This document shows, piece by piece, positions 48,910 to 61,700 of a stretch of 64,000 bases of DNA. Within the stretch, counting starts at the first letter, position 1. Each line of letters opens with the position of its first letter. The position numbers and the translations under genes are program-made. The stretch is from Enoplolaimus lenunculus. Taxonomy: Eukaryota > Nematoda > Enoplea > Enoplida > Thoracostomopsidae. The stretch lies in the NCBI GenBank assembly GCA_030248215.1, contig JASANG010001053.1, forward strand, positions 163,760 to 227,759, in the 5' to 3' direction. Below the pieces are notes generated by a model. That model was given only the letters and a program-made list of their open reading frames with translations, ran no database searches and had not been told where the DNA came from.

Positions 48910-49125
48910 ACCAATACACATGTAAACATCGCAAAATCCGCAAGAACCGACGGTGTCGTATCTAAAACCCTGTCAAAACTGCATGGTCGGGACGACCCCT
49001 TCTATGAAGTACTGCGAATATACATAGTTTCCTCTTAAATTTTTCCAAACATGTCGACGCAGGGAATCTAACCTCGGACCTCTCGCTCGCGAGTCAAGCC
49101 CGCTATCCATTACACCACGCGGCCC
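48910..49125 (-). mobile_element. tRNA-derived SINE (head plus body), left arm
   Basis: On the minus strand, a 72-nt tRNA-like head GGCCGCGTGGTGTAATGGAT... with A box and a B box variant GGTTAGATTCC is followed by a body ending in CAGGGTTTTAGATACGACACC. Only about five of seven acceptor pairs form, so a functional tRNA is unlikely. Confidence 0.6.
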
Positions 49126-49129
49126 ATAT

Positions 49130-50030
49130 CATAATTTGCTCTGGTGCTATATGTGAACGAGTATGTATGTATCTTAACATTACATACTCTGCACATACAT
49201 AAGCTACACCGCGTATACCCACAAACCCTACCCGATAATATTTTGTCATTTCACAACAATTAAATCCTTACACAATACTACACAATTTACCGATTCTCCT
49301 AGGTTCGTTGCTAATTACTTCAAAAAAATTAGTAAAATCTAAGCAGTTAAATCTTTTTCACGATCAAATCTAGCAATTCAATTTCGAGAAAGTAATGGTA
49401 GAGATACAAATAACTATCCTGCTTACTAGCTAACTAATTCAGAGTAAACTGTGCCTACTTAGCATTACCTGAATGTTTCGTTCCCTATTTATAACACTTA
49501 TTTTAAATTAAGTTGCGGCTTATTTGCTTAAGATGTGCTGATTTAGTAATATTGTAAAAGCAGAATCTGTAATTCAACAAGAAACGACCTCGTTGTGAAA
49601 TATACGATAACTAAGAACAAGTTCGTAATATCTCATAAACTTTAATAGAAGACCGCTTACCGCATTGTTTCTCAAATATTTTTGTACGCCACAACATCTA
49701 TGCAAAATAGCACTGTTCCTTTATGCCATTATTTCGATGAAACCCGTAGTGATCAAAATATTGGCCCATGTTCCGCTGCGGACAGTCCAGCTGTCCCGGT
49801 ACAGTAAAGAAGCAAGAGTGTAGCGCAGGCAAACCAGTGTTCAAAAGACACCTGCTTTACGTCTATATTTATTTATACACAATAAACTAAGACGTAGCAT
49901 GGGGGCTTTTAGGTACATATTTCTGACATTAAATGTATAGCACAGGGGCTTCCAATTTTCCAAGATGAAAAATATATGACCAGGAGTACAGCGCAGCCAC
50001 TCCTGTATGACGGCTCAGAATTTGGTTGGG
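49130..50030. other. No gene seen, left arm
   Basis: AT-rich flank between the SINE and the satellite-bearing element. Mirrored at about 54323-55223. Confidence 0.4.
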
Positions 50031-52380
50031 TTTGGTAGGAAAATTCACTTGCATAATTTTGACTGGTAAAAGTGAAAAATTCAGACGCCTGAATATTCCG
50101 AAGTTCTGCAGAGAAAGTTTAGAGGTGTAGGCGAGGTTCGGAAACCACGAAAGGTGGAAAAGTTAAACGTATAGGTTTTCTCTAGGTTTGGTAGGGAAGG
50201 AACTGTTTAGTTGGTCTCGCTAGAAAATTGGGATGTGTGATTCGGTTAGGAAAACGGGAAAAGTGTAAAAGTTGAAAATTCAAGCCTAAGTATATGATCC
50301 CTTTGGCCCATGTATAGAACAGGTCCCTCCCAATTTCCCGTGTAATATCCCAATTTCCCAAAATCTTAATTTCCCCGGTACTATCCCAGTTTCCCAAAAT
50401 CGCAATATCCAAGGTAATATCCCAATTTCCCGGGTAATATCCTTATTTCCAAACTAGCAGTATTACGGGTCATTAGCCAATTTTCCTTGTGAAAGAACCG
50501 CTTAGCGCGGGGTTTGGGGGCGGTAGCCCCCCATCCTGCTTAGGGTCCCTTAAAATTGCGGGGGGTTCAGGGGGGGCAGCAGCCCCCTGAGAACGTAATT
50601 TAAAAAGGAGTCTATGTGGAGGATGGAAGGTTTTAGCTCGGGAAGTTGTTTTTTATTGTGTTATCAAAGGTGTTGTGCCCCTCAAACCCCCCCACTAGGC
50701 AATTTACGTCTATATTGAAATTAAACACAGCTATTGTGTATTCTTAAAATTATACCACAAATAGTGCATTCCGAAAAGGGTCTTTGCCGGGATTTGGTTT
50801 TCGAAGGGTAACCTAATTTTTCAACGGGAAAACTCAACATATTCATTTAAATTATATGAGCAACGTAAAATAAAATTACGGCAAACATGTGTTAAATAGT
50901 ACAAACGAACAATTTCACCCGACCCGTTAAGTGAGGGGTTACCGAAATTTTATTGTTCCAAAGTCCTAAATATGCCAAGCGAAAAGGGCTGCGCCCAAAA
51001 TCCCAATTTCACAGGTTATATCCTAACTTGTCAGAATCTCAATTTCCAAAATCCCGAGCGAAAAACGCTGAGCCCAAAATCCCAATTTCCCTGGTAATAT
51101 CACTATTTCAAAAATCCCAATTTCCCGGTTTTATATCCCAGTTTTCCAAAATCCCAATTTTCCAAAATCCCAATTTCCCAAAATCCCGAGCGAAGAACGC
51201 TGCGACCAAAATCCCAATTTCCTGGGTGATATCCGAATTTCATAAAATCCCTATTTCCCAAAAACCCGAGCGAAAAACGTTGCGCCCAAAATCCCAATTT
51301 CCCAAAATCCCGATCGAAAAACGCTGCGCCCAAAACCTTAATTTCCCATGTTATATCCGAATTTCCCAAAATCCCAATTTCTCAAAATCCCGACCGAAAA
51401 ACGCTGCGCCCAAAATCGCAATTTCCCAAAATCCCGAGCAGAAAACGCTGCGCCCAAAATCCCAAATTCCCTGCTAATATCCCTATTTCAAAAATCCCAA
51501 TTTCCCATATATCCCAATTTCCCAAAATCCCAATTTCCCAAAATCCCGAGCAAAAAACGCTGCGCCCAAACCCCAATTTCCCAAAATCCCGAGCGAAATA
51601 CGCTGCGCCCAAAATCCCAATTTCCCAAAATCCCGAGCAAAAAACGCTGCGCCCAAAATCCCAATTTCCCAAAATCGCAATTTCCCAAAATCCCAATTTC
51701 CCAAAATCCCGAGCGAAAAACGCTGCGCCCAAAATCCCAATTTCCCAAAATCCCGAGCAAAAAACGCTGCGCCCAAAATCCCAATTTCCCAAAATCTCGA
51801 GCGAAAAACGCTGCGCCAAAAATCCCAATTTCCCAAAATCCCGAGCGAAAGACGCTGCGACCAAAATCTCAATTTCCCAAAATCCCAATTTTCCAAAATC
51901 CCGAACGAAACACGCTGCGCCCAAAACCCCAATTTCCCAAAATCCTAATTTCCCAAAATCCCGACCGAAAAACGCTGCGCCCAAAATCCCAATTTCCCAA
52001 AATCCCGTGCGAAAAACGCTACGCCCAAAATCCCAATTTCCCAAAATCCCGAGCGAAAAACGCTGCGCCCAAAATCCGAATTTCCCGGGTAATATCCGCG
52101 GATTTTGGGAGGGACCTCTTCAGTACATGGGCCATACCTTTTGGTTGGTAGGGTCAGTTGGAGGTGTAGCGAGGTTCGGAAGCAAGGAAAAGTGGAAAAG
52201 CTAAACGTATAGGTTTTCTCTAGGTTTGGTAGAATAGGAAAAGTTTGGTTGGTCTGGCTGGAAAATTGAGACGTGTGGTTCGGTTCGTAAAATGGGGGAA
52301 AGTGGAAAATTTAAGCTTAGGTATTTTGGTTGGTAGGTAAAGTTAGAGGTGTAGGAGATTTCCCTTGAAAATTTTTTGAT
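50030..52380 (+). repeat. Satellite-bearing element: flank, G-rich middle and 44-bp minisatellite
   Basis: The flank at 50100-50290 and the one at 52160-52350 are direct repeats (GGTTTTCTCTAGGTTTGGTAG, AGTTAAACGTATAGG), and they bracket the array. At 50330-50450 and 50990-52098 lie units of about 44 bp (CCCGAGCGAAAAACGCTGCG plus CCCAAAATCCCAATTTCCCAAAAT), mixed with 16-bp sub-repeats CCCAATTTCCCAAAAT. Between them, 50460-50980 is unique-looking with a GGGGGGGCAGCAGCCCCC hairpin. GGAGGGACC..GTACATGGGCC occurs inverted at both array edges. All long frames here are by-products. Confidence 0.9.
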
Positions 52381-52429
52381 GAACGACTGCGTTTCAAAAA
52401 GTTACGAGCCTGACCCCGTCAGAAAGCCG

Positions 52430-52620
52430 TTGAAAGCGAGGCACCATTAAAAGTAACATGCGCTGATGTTTGTAAGTACGATTTAACGTAAGTATATTTT
52501 AATTTTTAATGTGGTTCTTTCTTCTTGGAACGTAAAACGACTCCTGTATATATAGTTTGAGGGAAGGATGACATTCGATAGAATCGGAGTTAAACCAAAT
52601 CAACTCAATTTCAGTTGGCC
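52430..52620. repeat. Dispersed repeat, copy 2 of 2, in the palindrome spacer
   Basis: Matches 31990-32230 in order and orientation. It lies only in the spacer, not in either arm. Confidence 0.7.
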
Positions 52621-52849
52621 TACGCAAGTATTCATTAGTCAGTAGTATTCTTCTAAACAGAATATCCAGCACTATTGCAGCAATTGCAAAATAAAAACAT
52701 TTATAGAATTGTATGTTATACGCTCATGGCAATCAGCTTATGGGTCAGGGTACTTCCCTTAGAGCAACAAGTTATATAAAACACGTGCTCGAGAAACGAC
52801 ATTGACGTTAAAAACCAAAACAACGCAAAAGCAGTTTCGGATATCGAAA
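52621..52849. other. Palindrome spacer, nothing recognised
   Basis: AT-rich sequence between the dispersed repeat and the start of the right minisatellite. Confidence 0.4.
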
Positions 52850-54330
52850 TAGAAATTTAATTTTGGATATCGGATATTGGGATTTGGGGGGAATATATGG
52901 GAAATTGGGATTTTTGAAATAGGGAGATTGAGGGATTTGGGTTGGCGCGGGTTTTCTTTCGTTTTGGGGGAAAGGTTGAGGCATTTCGTGGGTGATTTTT
53001 GGGAAAATGGGATATAACATGGGAAATTAAGGTTTTGGGCGCAGCGTTTTTCGATCGGGATTTTGGGAAATTGGGATTTTGGGCGCAACGTTTTTCGCTC
53101 GGGTTTTTGGGAAATAGGGATTTTATGAAATTCGGATATCACCCAGGAAATTGGGATTTTGGTCGCAGCGTTCTTCGCTCGGGATTTTGGGAAATTGGGA
53201 TTTTGGAAAATTGGGATTTTGGAAAACTGGGATATAAAACCGGGAAATTGGGATTTTTGAAATAGTGATATTACCAGGGAAATTGGGATTTTTGGGTCTC
53301 AGCGTTTTTTGGCTCTGGATTTTGGAAATTGAGATTCTAACGAAGTTAGATATAACCTGTGAAATTGGGATTTTTGGGCGCAGCCCCTTTTCGCTTGGCA
53401 TATTTAGGACTTTGGAACAATGAAAATTTAACCCCAAAGACAAAAGGTTTACAAAAAAATGTTTGCCGTAGATTTTTTTTTATTTTACGTTGCTCATATA
53501 TATTTAAATGAATATGTTGAATTTTCCGTTAAAAAATTAGGGGTTACCCTTCGAAAACCAAATCCCGGCAAAGACCCTTTTCGGAATGCACTATTTGTGG
53601 TATAATTTTAAGAATACACAATAGCTGTGTTTAATTTCAATATAGACGTAAATTGCCTAGTGGGGGGGTTTGAGGGGCACAACACCTTTGATAACACAAT
53701 AAAAAACAACTTCCCGAGCTAAAACCTTCCATCCTCCACATAGACTCCTTTTTAAATTCGTTCTCAGGGGGCTGCTGCCCCCCCTGAACCCCCCGCAATT
53801 TTAAGGGACCCTAAGCAGGATGGGGGCTCCGCCCCCAAACCCCGCGCTAAGCGGTTCTTTCACAAGGAAAATTGGCTAATGACCCGTAATACTGCTAGTT
53901 TGGAAATAAGGATATTACCCGGGAAATTGGGATATTACCTTGGATATTGCGATTTTGGGAAACTGGGATAGTACCGGGGAAATTAAGATTTTGGGAAATT
54001 GGGATATTACACGGGAAATTGGGAGGGACCTGTTCTATACATGGGCCAAAGGGATCATATACTTAGGCTTGAATTTTCAACTTTTACACTTTTCCCGTTT
54101 TCCTAACCGAATCACACATCCCAATTTTCTAGCGAGACCAACTAAACAGTTCCTTCCCTACCAAACCTAGAGAAAACCTATACGTTTAACTTTTCCACCT
54201 TTCGTGGTTTCCGAACCTCGCCTACACCTCTAAACTTTCTCTGCAGAACTTCGGAATATTCAGGCGTCTGAATTTTTCACTTTTACCAGTCAAAATTATG
54301 CAAGTGAATTTTCCTACCAAACCCAACCAA
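52850..54330 (-). repeat. Right-arm portion of the satellite-bearing element
   Basis: Minisatellite units in the opposite orientation at 52870-53400, then the G-rich middle (53560-53870), a short unit block at 53905-54035, and the flank to about 54330. It has fewer 44-bp units than the left side. The inverted symmetry with the left arm begins at 53008. Confidence 0.9.
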
Positions 54331-55227
54331 ATTCTGAGCCGTCATACAGGAGTGGCTGCGCTGTACTCCTGGTCATATATTTTTCATCTTGGAAAATTGG
54401 AAGCCCCTGTGCTATACATTTAATGTCAGAAATATGTACCTAAAAGCCCCCATGCTACGTCTTAGTTTATTGTGTATAAATAAATATAGACGTAAAGCAG
54501 GTGTCTTTTGAACACTGGTTTGCCTGCGCTACACTCTTGCTTCTTTACTGTACCGGGACAGCTGGACTGTCCGCAGCGGAACATGGGCCAATATTTTGAT
54601 CACTACGGGTTTCATCGAAATAATGGCATAAAGGAACAGTGCTATTTTGCATAGATGTTGTGGCGTACAAAAATATTTGAGAAACAATGCGGTAAGCGGT
54701 CTTCTATTAAGGTTTATGAGATATTACGAACTTGTTCTTAGTTATCGTATATTTCACAACGAGGTCGTTTCTTGTTGAATTACAGATTCTGCTTTTACAA
54801 TATTACTAAATCAGCACATCTTAAGCAAATAAGCCGCAACTTAATTTAAAATAAGTGTTATAAATAGGGAACGAAACATTCAGGTAATGCTAAGTAGGCA
54901 CAGTTTACTCTGAATTAGTTAGCTAGTAAGCAGGATAGTTATTTGTATCTCTACCATTACTTTCTCGAAATTGAATTGCTAGATTTGATCGTGAAAAAGA
55001 TTTAACTGCTTAGATTTTACTAATTTTTTTGAAGTAATTAGCAACGAACCTAGGAGAATCGGTAAATTGTGTAGTATTGTGTAAGGATTTAATTGTTGTG
55101 AAATGACAAAATATTATCGGGTAGGGTTTGTGGGTATACGCGGTGTAGCTTATGTATGTGCAGAGTATGTAATGTTAAGATACATACATACTCGTTCACA
55201 TATAGCACCAGAGCAAATTATGATATG

Positions 55228-55443
55228 GGCCGCGTGGTGTAATGGATAGCGGGCTTGACTCGCGAGCGAGAGGTCCGAGGTTAGATTCCCTGCGTCGACA
55301 TGTTTGGAAAAATTTAAGAGGAAACTATGTATATTCGCAGTACTTCATAGAAAGGGGTCGTCCCGACCATGCAGTTTTGACAGGGTTTTAGATACGACAC
55401 CGTCGGTTCTTGCGGATTTTGCGATGTTTACATGTGTATTGGT
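55228..55443 (+). mobile_element. tRNA-derived SINE (head plus body), right arm
   Basis: Mirror of 48910-49125. Head at 55228-55299, body to CACCGTCGG. The anticodon loop would read CTCGCGA, but the acceptor stem is degenerate. Confidence 0.6.
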
Positions 55444-57007
55444 GTGGTTGTGTACAGAAATAGGGGCTTTGGTAAGAGGAGATACCACAAAGGCAATCCG
55501 AGCACTTTTGTACTGGATGTAGGGAACGGTCGCGATCTTTGGTTACAATTATGTGTGCATTACCTTATGCGAATCCACTAGCTTAAAGCCTGGGAGAGTT
55601 TAAATCGAGTCCAAGATTAAATCACACTTATGTTCAACCAAGTCCGTCGTCCGCGGATGCCAAATGCAAAATTATAATTATATCAAAACCAATCGACCAA
55701 ACAACTATCAAAACCAGTTTTTAAATAACAAAATCCAAAATTCTTTAGTATTAATTTTTGGAGGCCGGGCTACCTACGCTTAAGTTGCATAAATTAGGCG
55801 ACACGCAAGTAAAATTGTCGCCTCCACAATATTGCAATAAATACATTAGCAACAACATTTAAAACGCGTGGTGATGATGACTATTTCGTTATCACCACTA
55901 GCTAAGTAATTCACAGCAATAATAAATCGAAATATTTAGTTCAGTGCCAGAAAGGCTTAGGTGGGCTTCTAGAGGCGGAATTTAGGAAACCCAAGGGAGA
56001 TTAGTGTGGCACAGCAGGCACTACGCCCGTTACCAATACACGTTATGTCACTCCCGTCCTGGTTGAGACTATTTTTATCACAAAAATTAGTTGCCAAAAG
56101 CGACTAAAAATTCCAACCTACGGCTGACGAAAATTATTTCAGAATAAATTCCAGGTTACAAAAACGCTATTGCGGCTCACTAACGCTCACCAAAAAACCA
56201 GAAAATAATTGCTGACGCTAAACACTTACGTGGAGCAAAACCCGAAAATAAACACCCAAAAACCAGTGAATGGTCTAAAATAAACCCATTCTTTCACAGT
56301 TATTAATGTGGGCGATATTCTTATGTAGTTTCTGTCGAATTTGCAAGTTAACGGCCTAGTAACCTTAGATGAAGACAAGACAGTTATTTACGTGCTTACC
56401 TGCTGTATTTAGATTTTTCTTATCCACGGAAACGAAATCTACCTTCGATGGTTTATTTCAATGATTGTCAAGTTGTATATACTATACTAATGAAATGTTT
56501 CTTCGCCATTAAACACAGATATGGTATGATAAAATACAAATAATATATATTGGAAAGGAGGGGAAAACTTCTCTTACATCCATCCGAAAGCTACCAAGAT
56601 TAAATTTAGATGCGGCGGTGATATCGCGAAAACTTTTTAAGCGTATCGTCTGGAAGGCTCTTGGAAAAAAAGAGCTGAAGAACCGGCATGTATTATACTA
56701 ATAAAATGTATTTTATTTTTATTGTCAGTTTTATTAAAATTCTTAACTACAGCTACTGCGCATTCCCAATCACTAATCGACAAATGCTAAAATTTTAGTT
56801 AAAACATAACTACAGTTACAGATTTTGGATTTCTGAAGGCATTTTCGTTTGTATTTATAAAATACGAAAAATACAAATTTTAACCAACGCTAGTTGCTGT
56901 TTTTCAAATTGCAAAAGTCATCGTCTGTTGCTGCTGAGAATTTTCTCATTACACACACAAATTAAAGTAAACCATCACCATGCATAAGTAATGAGATTTT
57001 AGATTTT

Positions 57008-57133
57008 TTATTAAGCAGCTGGCAAAGCAGGCATGCAAGAGTGGGTTGAAATCTCAGCCTACGGATTCTTAAAGAATACGTATCTTAATTGGCAGGGTTT
57101 TGGAATTCGACACCGCCGGATTCGGCCAACCTG
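57008..57133 (+). mobile_element. SINE fragment, right arm
   Basis: Mirror of 47220-47345, with the shared GGCAGGGTTTT body motif. Confidence 0.5.
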
Positions 57134-57577
57134 AATTCGAAGCCGGTCGGAATTGGGTACTAAGGCTCCACGTGACACGGCGTGAAATAGATCGCAGGAT
57201 GGCTACGGCTTCTTTGACATAACATGGTCTGTAAGTTTTGCTCTGCAACGTTTAACGAGTGTCAAACACAAAATCAAAACTAGAACTGCTGCAACCCAAA
57301 ATTCCAGCTGAAAACGAGTGCGAAATTAAATAACAACCAAAATTCAAAGACAAAACAAAAACAAGCCAATAATATATTGCATGTGCACCGGGACAAGTAT
57401 GTCTCACATGCATACATGCACCAATTTTCAACAAAATCGATTCTGTCCGTTCACCCTATTTTCGACTGGATACCATGTTCATAGCGCGGCAATTTACCGT
57501 TGTACTCACGGCGTAGTCCTCGTGTCAGTCTGGATAGGAACCGGGAGTTCAGACCATTGAACTAAGCAGCTGGAAAA

Positions 57578-57630
57578 GCGGGCCACCAGAGCGGGGATCG
57601 AACTCTTTATCACTGCGCCACGTAGCCCGC
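57578..57630 (-). mobile_element. tRNA-like SINE head lacking the anticodon arm, right arm
   Basis: Mirror of 46723-46775. Confidence 0.55.
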
Positions 57631-57872
57631 CTCTCCAACTGCTTCTATCCTCGACTATATGTCGACCGTATGCTCCGGCCAGCATACATGTAATGTACTG
57701 CACTATGTTGCATGTGCACCTGGACAAGCATGTCTCACATGCTTACAGTTACCAGTTACCACTATTGCAAGCAGTGTTTTACAAATATATAACTATTGCG
57801 CTTCAGGTGCACAAAACAAACAAAATGCCATTGTCGTTAGTTGTGTTTTGTTCTCGGGTATCAAAATTTCTA

Positions 57873-58220
57873 AAGGTGGATGTGGGCTGTCCGTCCGACG
57901 AGAATCTTAGGAGCCGCTCCGCTGAAAGGATTTTGATAAACTTGTTTTTTGAAAGTTTATTATCCTCCTGGAGTGTTAACTTCACATTGGGGTTTTGAAA
58001 TTTTAAGCCGTTTATTAGCTAAAGGCTATTTTCCTAATTTGCTTAAGCCTACAATAGAACTTTTTAAATTGTTTCACTGGTTATTAGGTTTACCAGCAAC
58101 CTAATTTCAGTACTGAAGGGCTTTTGGGTGCGAGCAGTCTGAATGAATTGTTTACTAACACCCCAAATAACTTGCGTATTAGCTTAATTTTTAATGTATG
58201 TAGTTCGACTACGACTGGTT
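57873..58220. mobile_element. Copy C of the ~175-bp-unit repeat family, right arm mirror
   Basis: Mirror of 46133-46480, differing at a few bases. The left-flanking TCTCGTCGGACGG end and the CTACGACTGGTT end are both kept. Confidence 0.65.
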
Positions 58221-58461
58221 ACTTTTAGTTTTTACTTCATATTATAAAGCAGTCATTCACAGTTGGAAAGCTCCTTTATTTTAGCGTTCGGTTTCCATGA
58301 GAAGTAAAAGTTTCGTTATTGTCTGCGCTTTGTATCATATACATTTTGCTTAGTCATAATCATATATATCTATTGCGAATGATATTTATTGCGTTGCCAT
58401 GCAAACTCTGAATGGCAAGTAGTCTTATTGGTTGCTGAACGCCAGTTGTAATATGCATAGT

Positions 58462-58797
58462 TCAAAAGCAAAAAGCAGTTGCTCCAAGGACGATGCCAAA
58501 TATATTCCATTGCCAATTCAAAGCTTTTTGTGGCGGCAAACCAAGTTTGTTTAAATGTTTGAATGCATGTGTAATGTTCAGTTTATTCTTGTATTTGAAA
58601 TGATACCTTGTGCGTGCGATAATTTCGCTCCGAATATCACTATTCTTACTATTTATTCCACCTGTTGTTACAAGAAATCTTAACGGGTATATTTGTTGAG
58701 ATTTTGCTAGAAAACGAATCATCGGACAATCAGTCAGTACGTAATTATTTGCTTTTTTCTTTGTTACATTAACATGTTTTTGTGTAACCGTGCACAT
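58462..58797 (-). CDS. Small protein with a C-terminal hydrophobic segment, function unknown (right copy)
   Basis: Mirror copy of the 45556-45891 frame with the same 111-codon translation. Its neighbourhood is the duplicated UNC80 5' region, which starts 48 bp away on the other strand. Confidence 0.45.
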   Translation of the reverse strand: MCTVTQKHVNVTKKKANNYVLTDCPMIRFLAKSQQIYPLRFLVTTGGINSKNSDIRSEIIARTRYHFKYKNKLNITHAFKHLNKLGLPPQKALNWQWNIFGIVLGATAFCF

Positions 58798-61700
58798 ACG
58801 CAGGTATTAGGCAGGTAAAAATTATGACTCTTATTTTATTTCAGTCCTTTTATTGGTGCGAAAATAAGCAAACTGCACGAAGCGTCTTGTGTGGTGAGTA
58901 TATATTTTTACGTACGTATGTATATTTGCGTTATATCAAGAGTCTGTAATGGCGGTGAATTTACGAGTAAAATTAATATGTTTTTGGAATTTTTACAGCA
59001 ATTAACGAACAGTTAGGTACGTAATATTTTGAAGTTTCTGTAATATCGATGTCAACAAAGTGCATATTCCCAAATTTGTGCCGCACTTGTTGTCTACCTT
59101 GTAGTCGTCACAAAAACGATGTTGTGCGAGTTCGCTCAGTTGATATTAGTCACTGAGTAGATTTAGGGCACAAATTCTGACTCATCGCTTGTTAGTCAAA
59201 AGTTACGGTTGGTGTTTGTTTTCAGTTGTTAATAGACTAAAACTGGCATCTCTGTCTTCCCATTTTTGTTGGGAGCTTGCTTCCAGGTTGAACCTGGGGG
59301 CAACACAAGAGTGGAGAGTACCGCCTCATAGTTCAACCTGGTGTCATTTTATGTTTTAGAGTTTAAACCAAATCTCGGGTTACGCGACATTTTGCCTGGC
59401 ACATGTAATAAGCGTAATGCTGCTTTGTTCATTTTTTAGGCATATGTTGTCACGAGCTTTTTTGCCTATACACGTATATTAAAAGTCGGTAGTGTTGTCG
59501 CTTGAAATCAAAGTTTATTTCATGACACGACCATTGTTTCAGACGTTTGAGCGTGTTATCGTACAGAATATACTTCATGGGCTATCGCCAAACTTATCAG
59601 ATGCAATTGGTTCAGTGCCACGATGGCGTTTGATTTCAGCAGCATTTCCTCATGTAATTACATGCTGCGCTGCATTGCTTGCTCATCGGCGTAAACAAAT
59701 GCACGAATCGAGTGATCCATCATTATTCGTTGGTCATTTAAGTCCTTCAGAGGTTAGATGCTTTGATTGTTTAAATTCTGCTGCCGAAGGCACATATGTT
59801 GTACTTTCGAAGCACGTATGCTAAAAATTTATCAATAAACTAGTTGCTAGCACATAACAAATTAAAACACAGTCATTTGTTTAATTTTTGGGATCAAGTG
59901 TATATCATTGTTTATCTTTTGGTTTATTATTAGGTGAAACTGTTGTATATTTTGCACTGGATGGTATTTGATTCTGCTGCGGAATGTCTCGATTCAGACG
60001 CCGAAGATCCCGAACATCCGTTGGATCAGTGTATCTTTCCGCTGAATGCAATCCAAATCTTCATTTATTTGATGGCTCCTCTAGTCGACTCGTTGTGCCA
60101 GGAAGATATCGATAATGCTCTGCGGTTAGAAAGCGGTTAGTTTAAAATTTTCTAATCTGACTTTTTAATATAAACATAAGTTGGTATCTTGTCTTAGAGA
60201 ATACATTATATTAACAACTTCAAGACTTGTCGTTTAGGAATGGTAATAAAAGTATATACACATTACCTCATTAACTTCAGGTTGCTAAAATTACAGTAAC
60301 TCTTTTCGAGTTTTTAGTTGTTAAAAATTTAATTTATGGAATGATATTGTTGGTGTCTGTATTTATTCTAAGATTTAACCTGTATAAATTCTGTTTTTAA
60401 CTTCGAAAAATAGATTGGTGTTGGATTTTTTGTAAATTATGTTGTATTTCGATTTAGTGCGGCGGTGTCTTTCCAGGGCTTCCGATGTGGCAATCGCTGT
60501 GGAAATATGAAACACCGGACATATTTTGTTTTTGTGCCCCTGTAAAACCTCGCAAATCACAATTGATGTTCTTCCCGCTGTTGAAAAAAGGCTTCGGTTC
60601 GTCTGTTGCTGATACTGTTCTGCCAGGACACACGGATATGGGCGGAATTTATATGGGTGGGGATGATGAGGTACATTTAGTTAGTTGACGTCGTGTTAAA
60701 TTTTTGTAACACGATAGGTTGATTCGTTAAAACTGATACTGTTGATATAGAATAGGAAGCTTGAATTGTACTGCCAAAGATTTTAGAACTTTTTGTTTTG
60801 TTTCTATAACTAATTTTTACTGTATTTTAGTCAACGTTTCTTTATATGTTTGGTTCTATTGTTGAGACGCAACAGATCATTGTAGCTTTTTAGAATTACG
60901 ATTTATATTTCAGGACGATGATCCAAACACTAGTTGTCATCCGGCTGGTATCAGTATGCCATCAAACGGTACTGAAACTGGCAACACTGCAGTCAATACG
61001 TCAATGAATTATCAAGGCAGTTTAGAAGATGTAACAACAGATAGAGCTTTTATTGAACTGCAGCCAACTAGAAATGTTTCAAAATTACAGGCAAGTACAG
61101 ATGTTACGCCAATCACTGAAATGACGACTGTAGCACTTGATTCAAAAAGAATGCTACAGCCAACGAGCCAGTGTCAGCGAGTTTTAGAGACTGAAATTGG
61201 GGCCGCAGTAGCAGTGTACGAAAATGAGAAACTAAGGAATGTTGGCCTGCTTGGGTCAGAGGAGGCAATTAAAGAAGCAACACTTAGTGGGGTACGTAAA
61301 GGTTTTGAAGCTGGTGTTGATGCAAAGACGGTACGTGACGTCGGCCGTGATGGCTTCTTGGGGGAGCATGTGAACCTAGCGTTACAGGATTCGCTACGTA
61401 GTACAGTATCGACACATCAATCGTATGCAGTGACAAGTTCAAAAGACGAAGAAAGTATTGGCGGTATGACATCGGTTACTGTGTTAGCTACGTCATCTGA
61501 GTTTGATGATAAAATGAAACGGTCAGTCGAGCCAGTAACTGCATTTACGAAAGACTCTAAAGTTCGATATAACATTGAGTTGCCAGAAACAATCATTACC
61601 AGTGGTTCTGTTTCGCAATCATATTGTGCTGTCGATGGCAAATCCAAAAAGGTAACAAATTAGGACTTTATCATGTTTTCTTACATGTATGAAAGTTTTG

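Larger units (their letters stand above)
40353..51360 (+). repeat. Left arm of giant inverted repeat (at least 11 kb)
   Basis: Positions x in this arm match 104353 - x on the opposite strand of the right arm over almost the whole length (104368 at the inner end because of a 15-bp indel difference). UNC80 exons 1-8, the small ORF at 45556, two SINE-like units, the ~175-bp-unit element and part of the minisatellite are all mirrored. The true outer boundary is unknown because the partner arm runs off the window. Confidence 0.97.

Noticed and set aside
50953-51477. 174-codon frame at the left edge of the minisatellite, and 52759-53142 / 53123-53443 on the other side
   Set aside because: Same repeat-derived peptide text, mirrored in the other arm; no codon bias or start context.
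51348-52151. 267-codon frame and its antisense partners (51382-52044, 51483-51932)
   Set aside because: They run through 44-bp and 16-bp tandem repeats and are open in several frames at once. The repetitive NFPKSRAKNAAPKIP text is a product of the minisatellite.
55228-55299. Functional tRNA gene
   Set aside because: A and B boxes are present, but the acceptor stem has two mismatches, the T-stem has one, and the sequence continues into a repeated SINE body.
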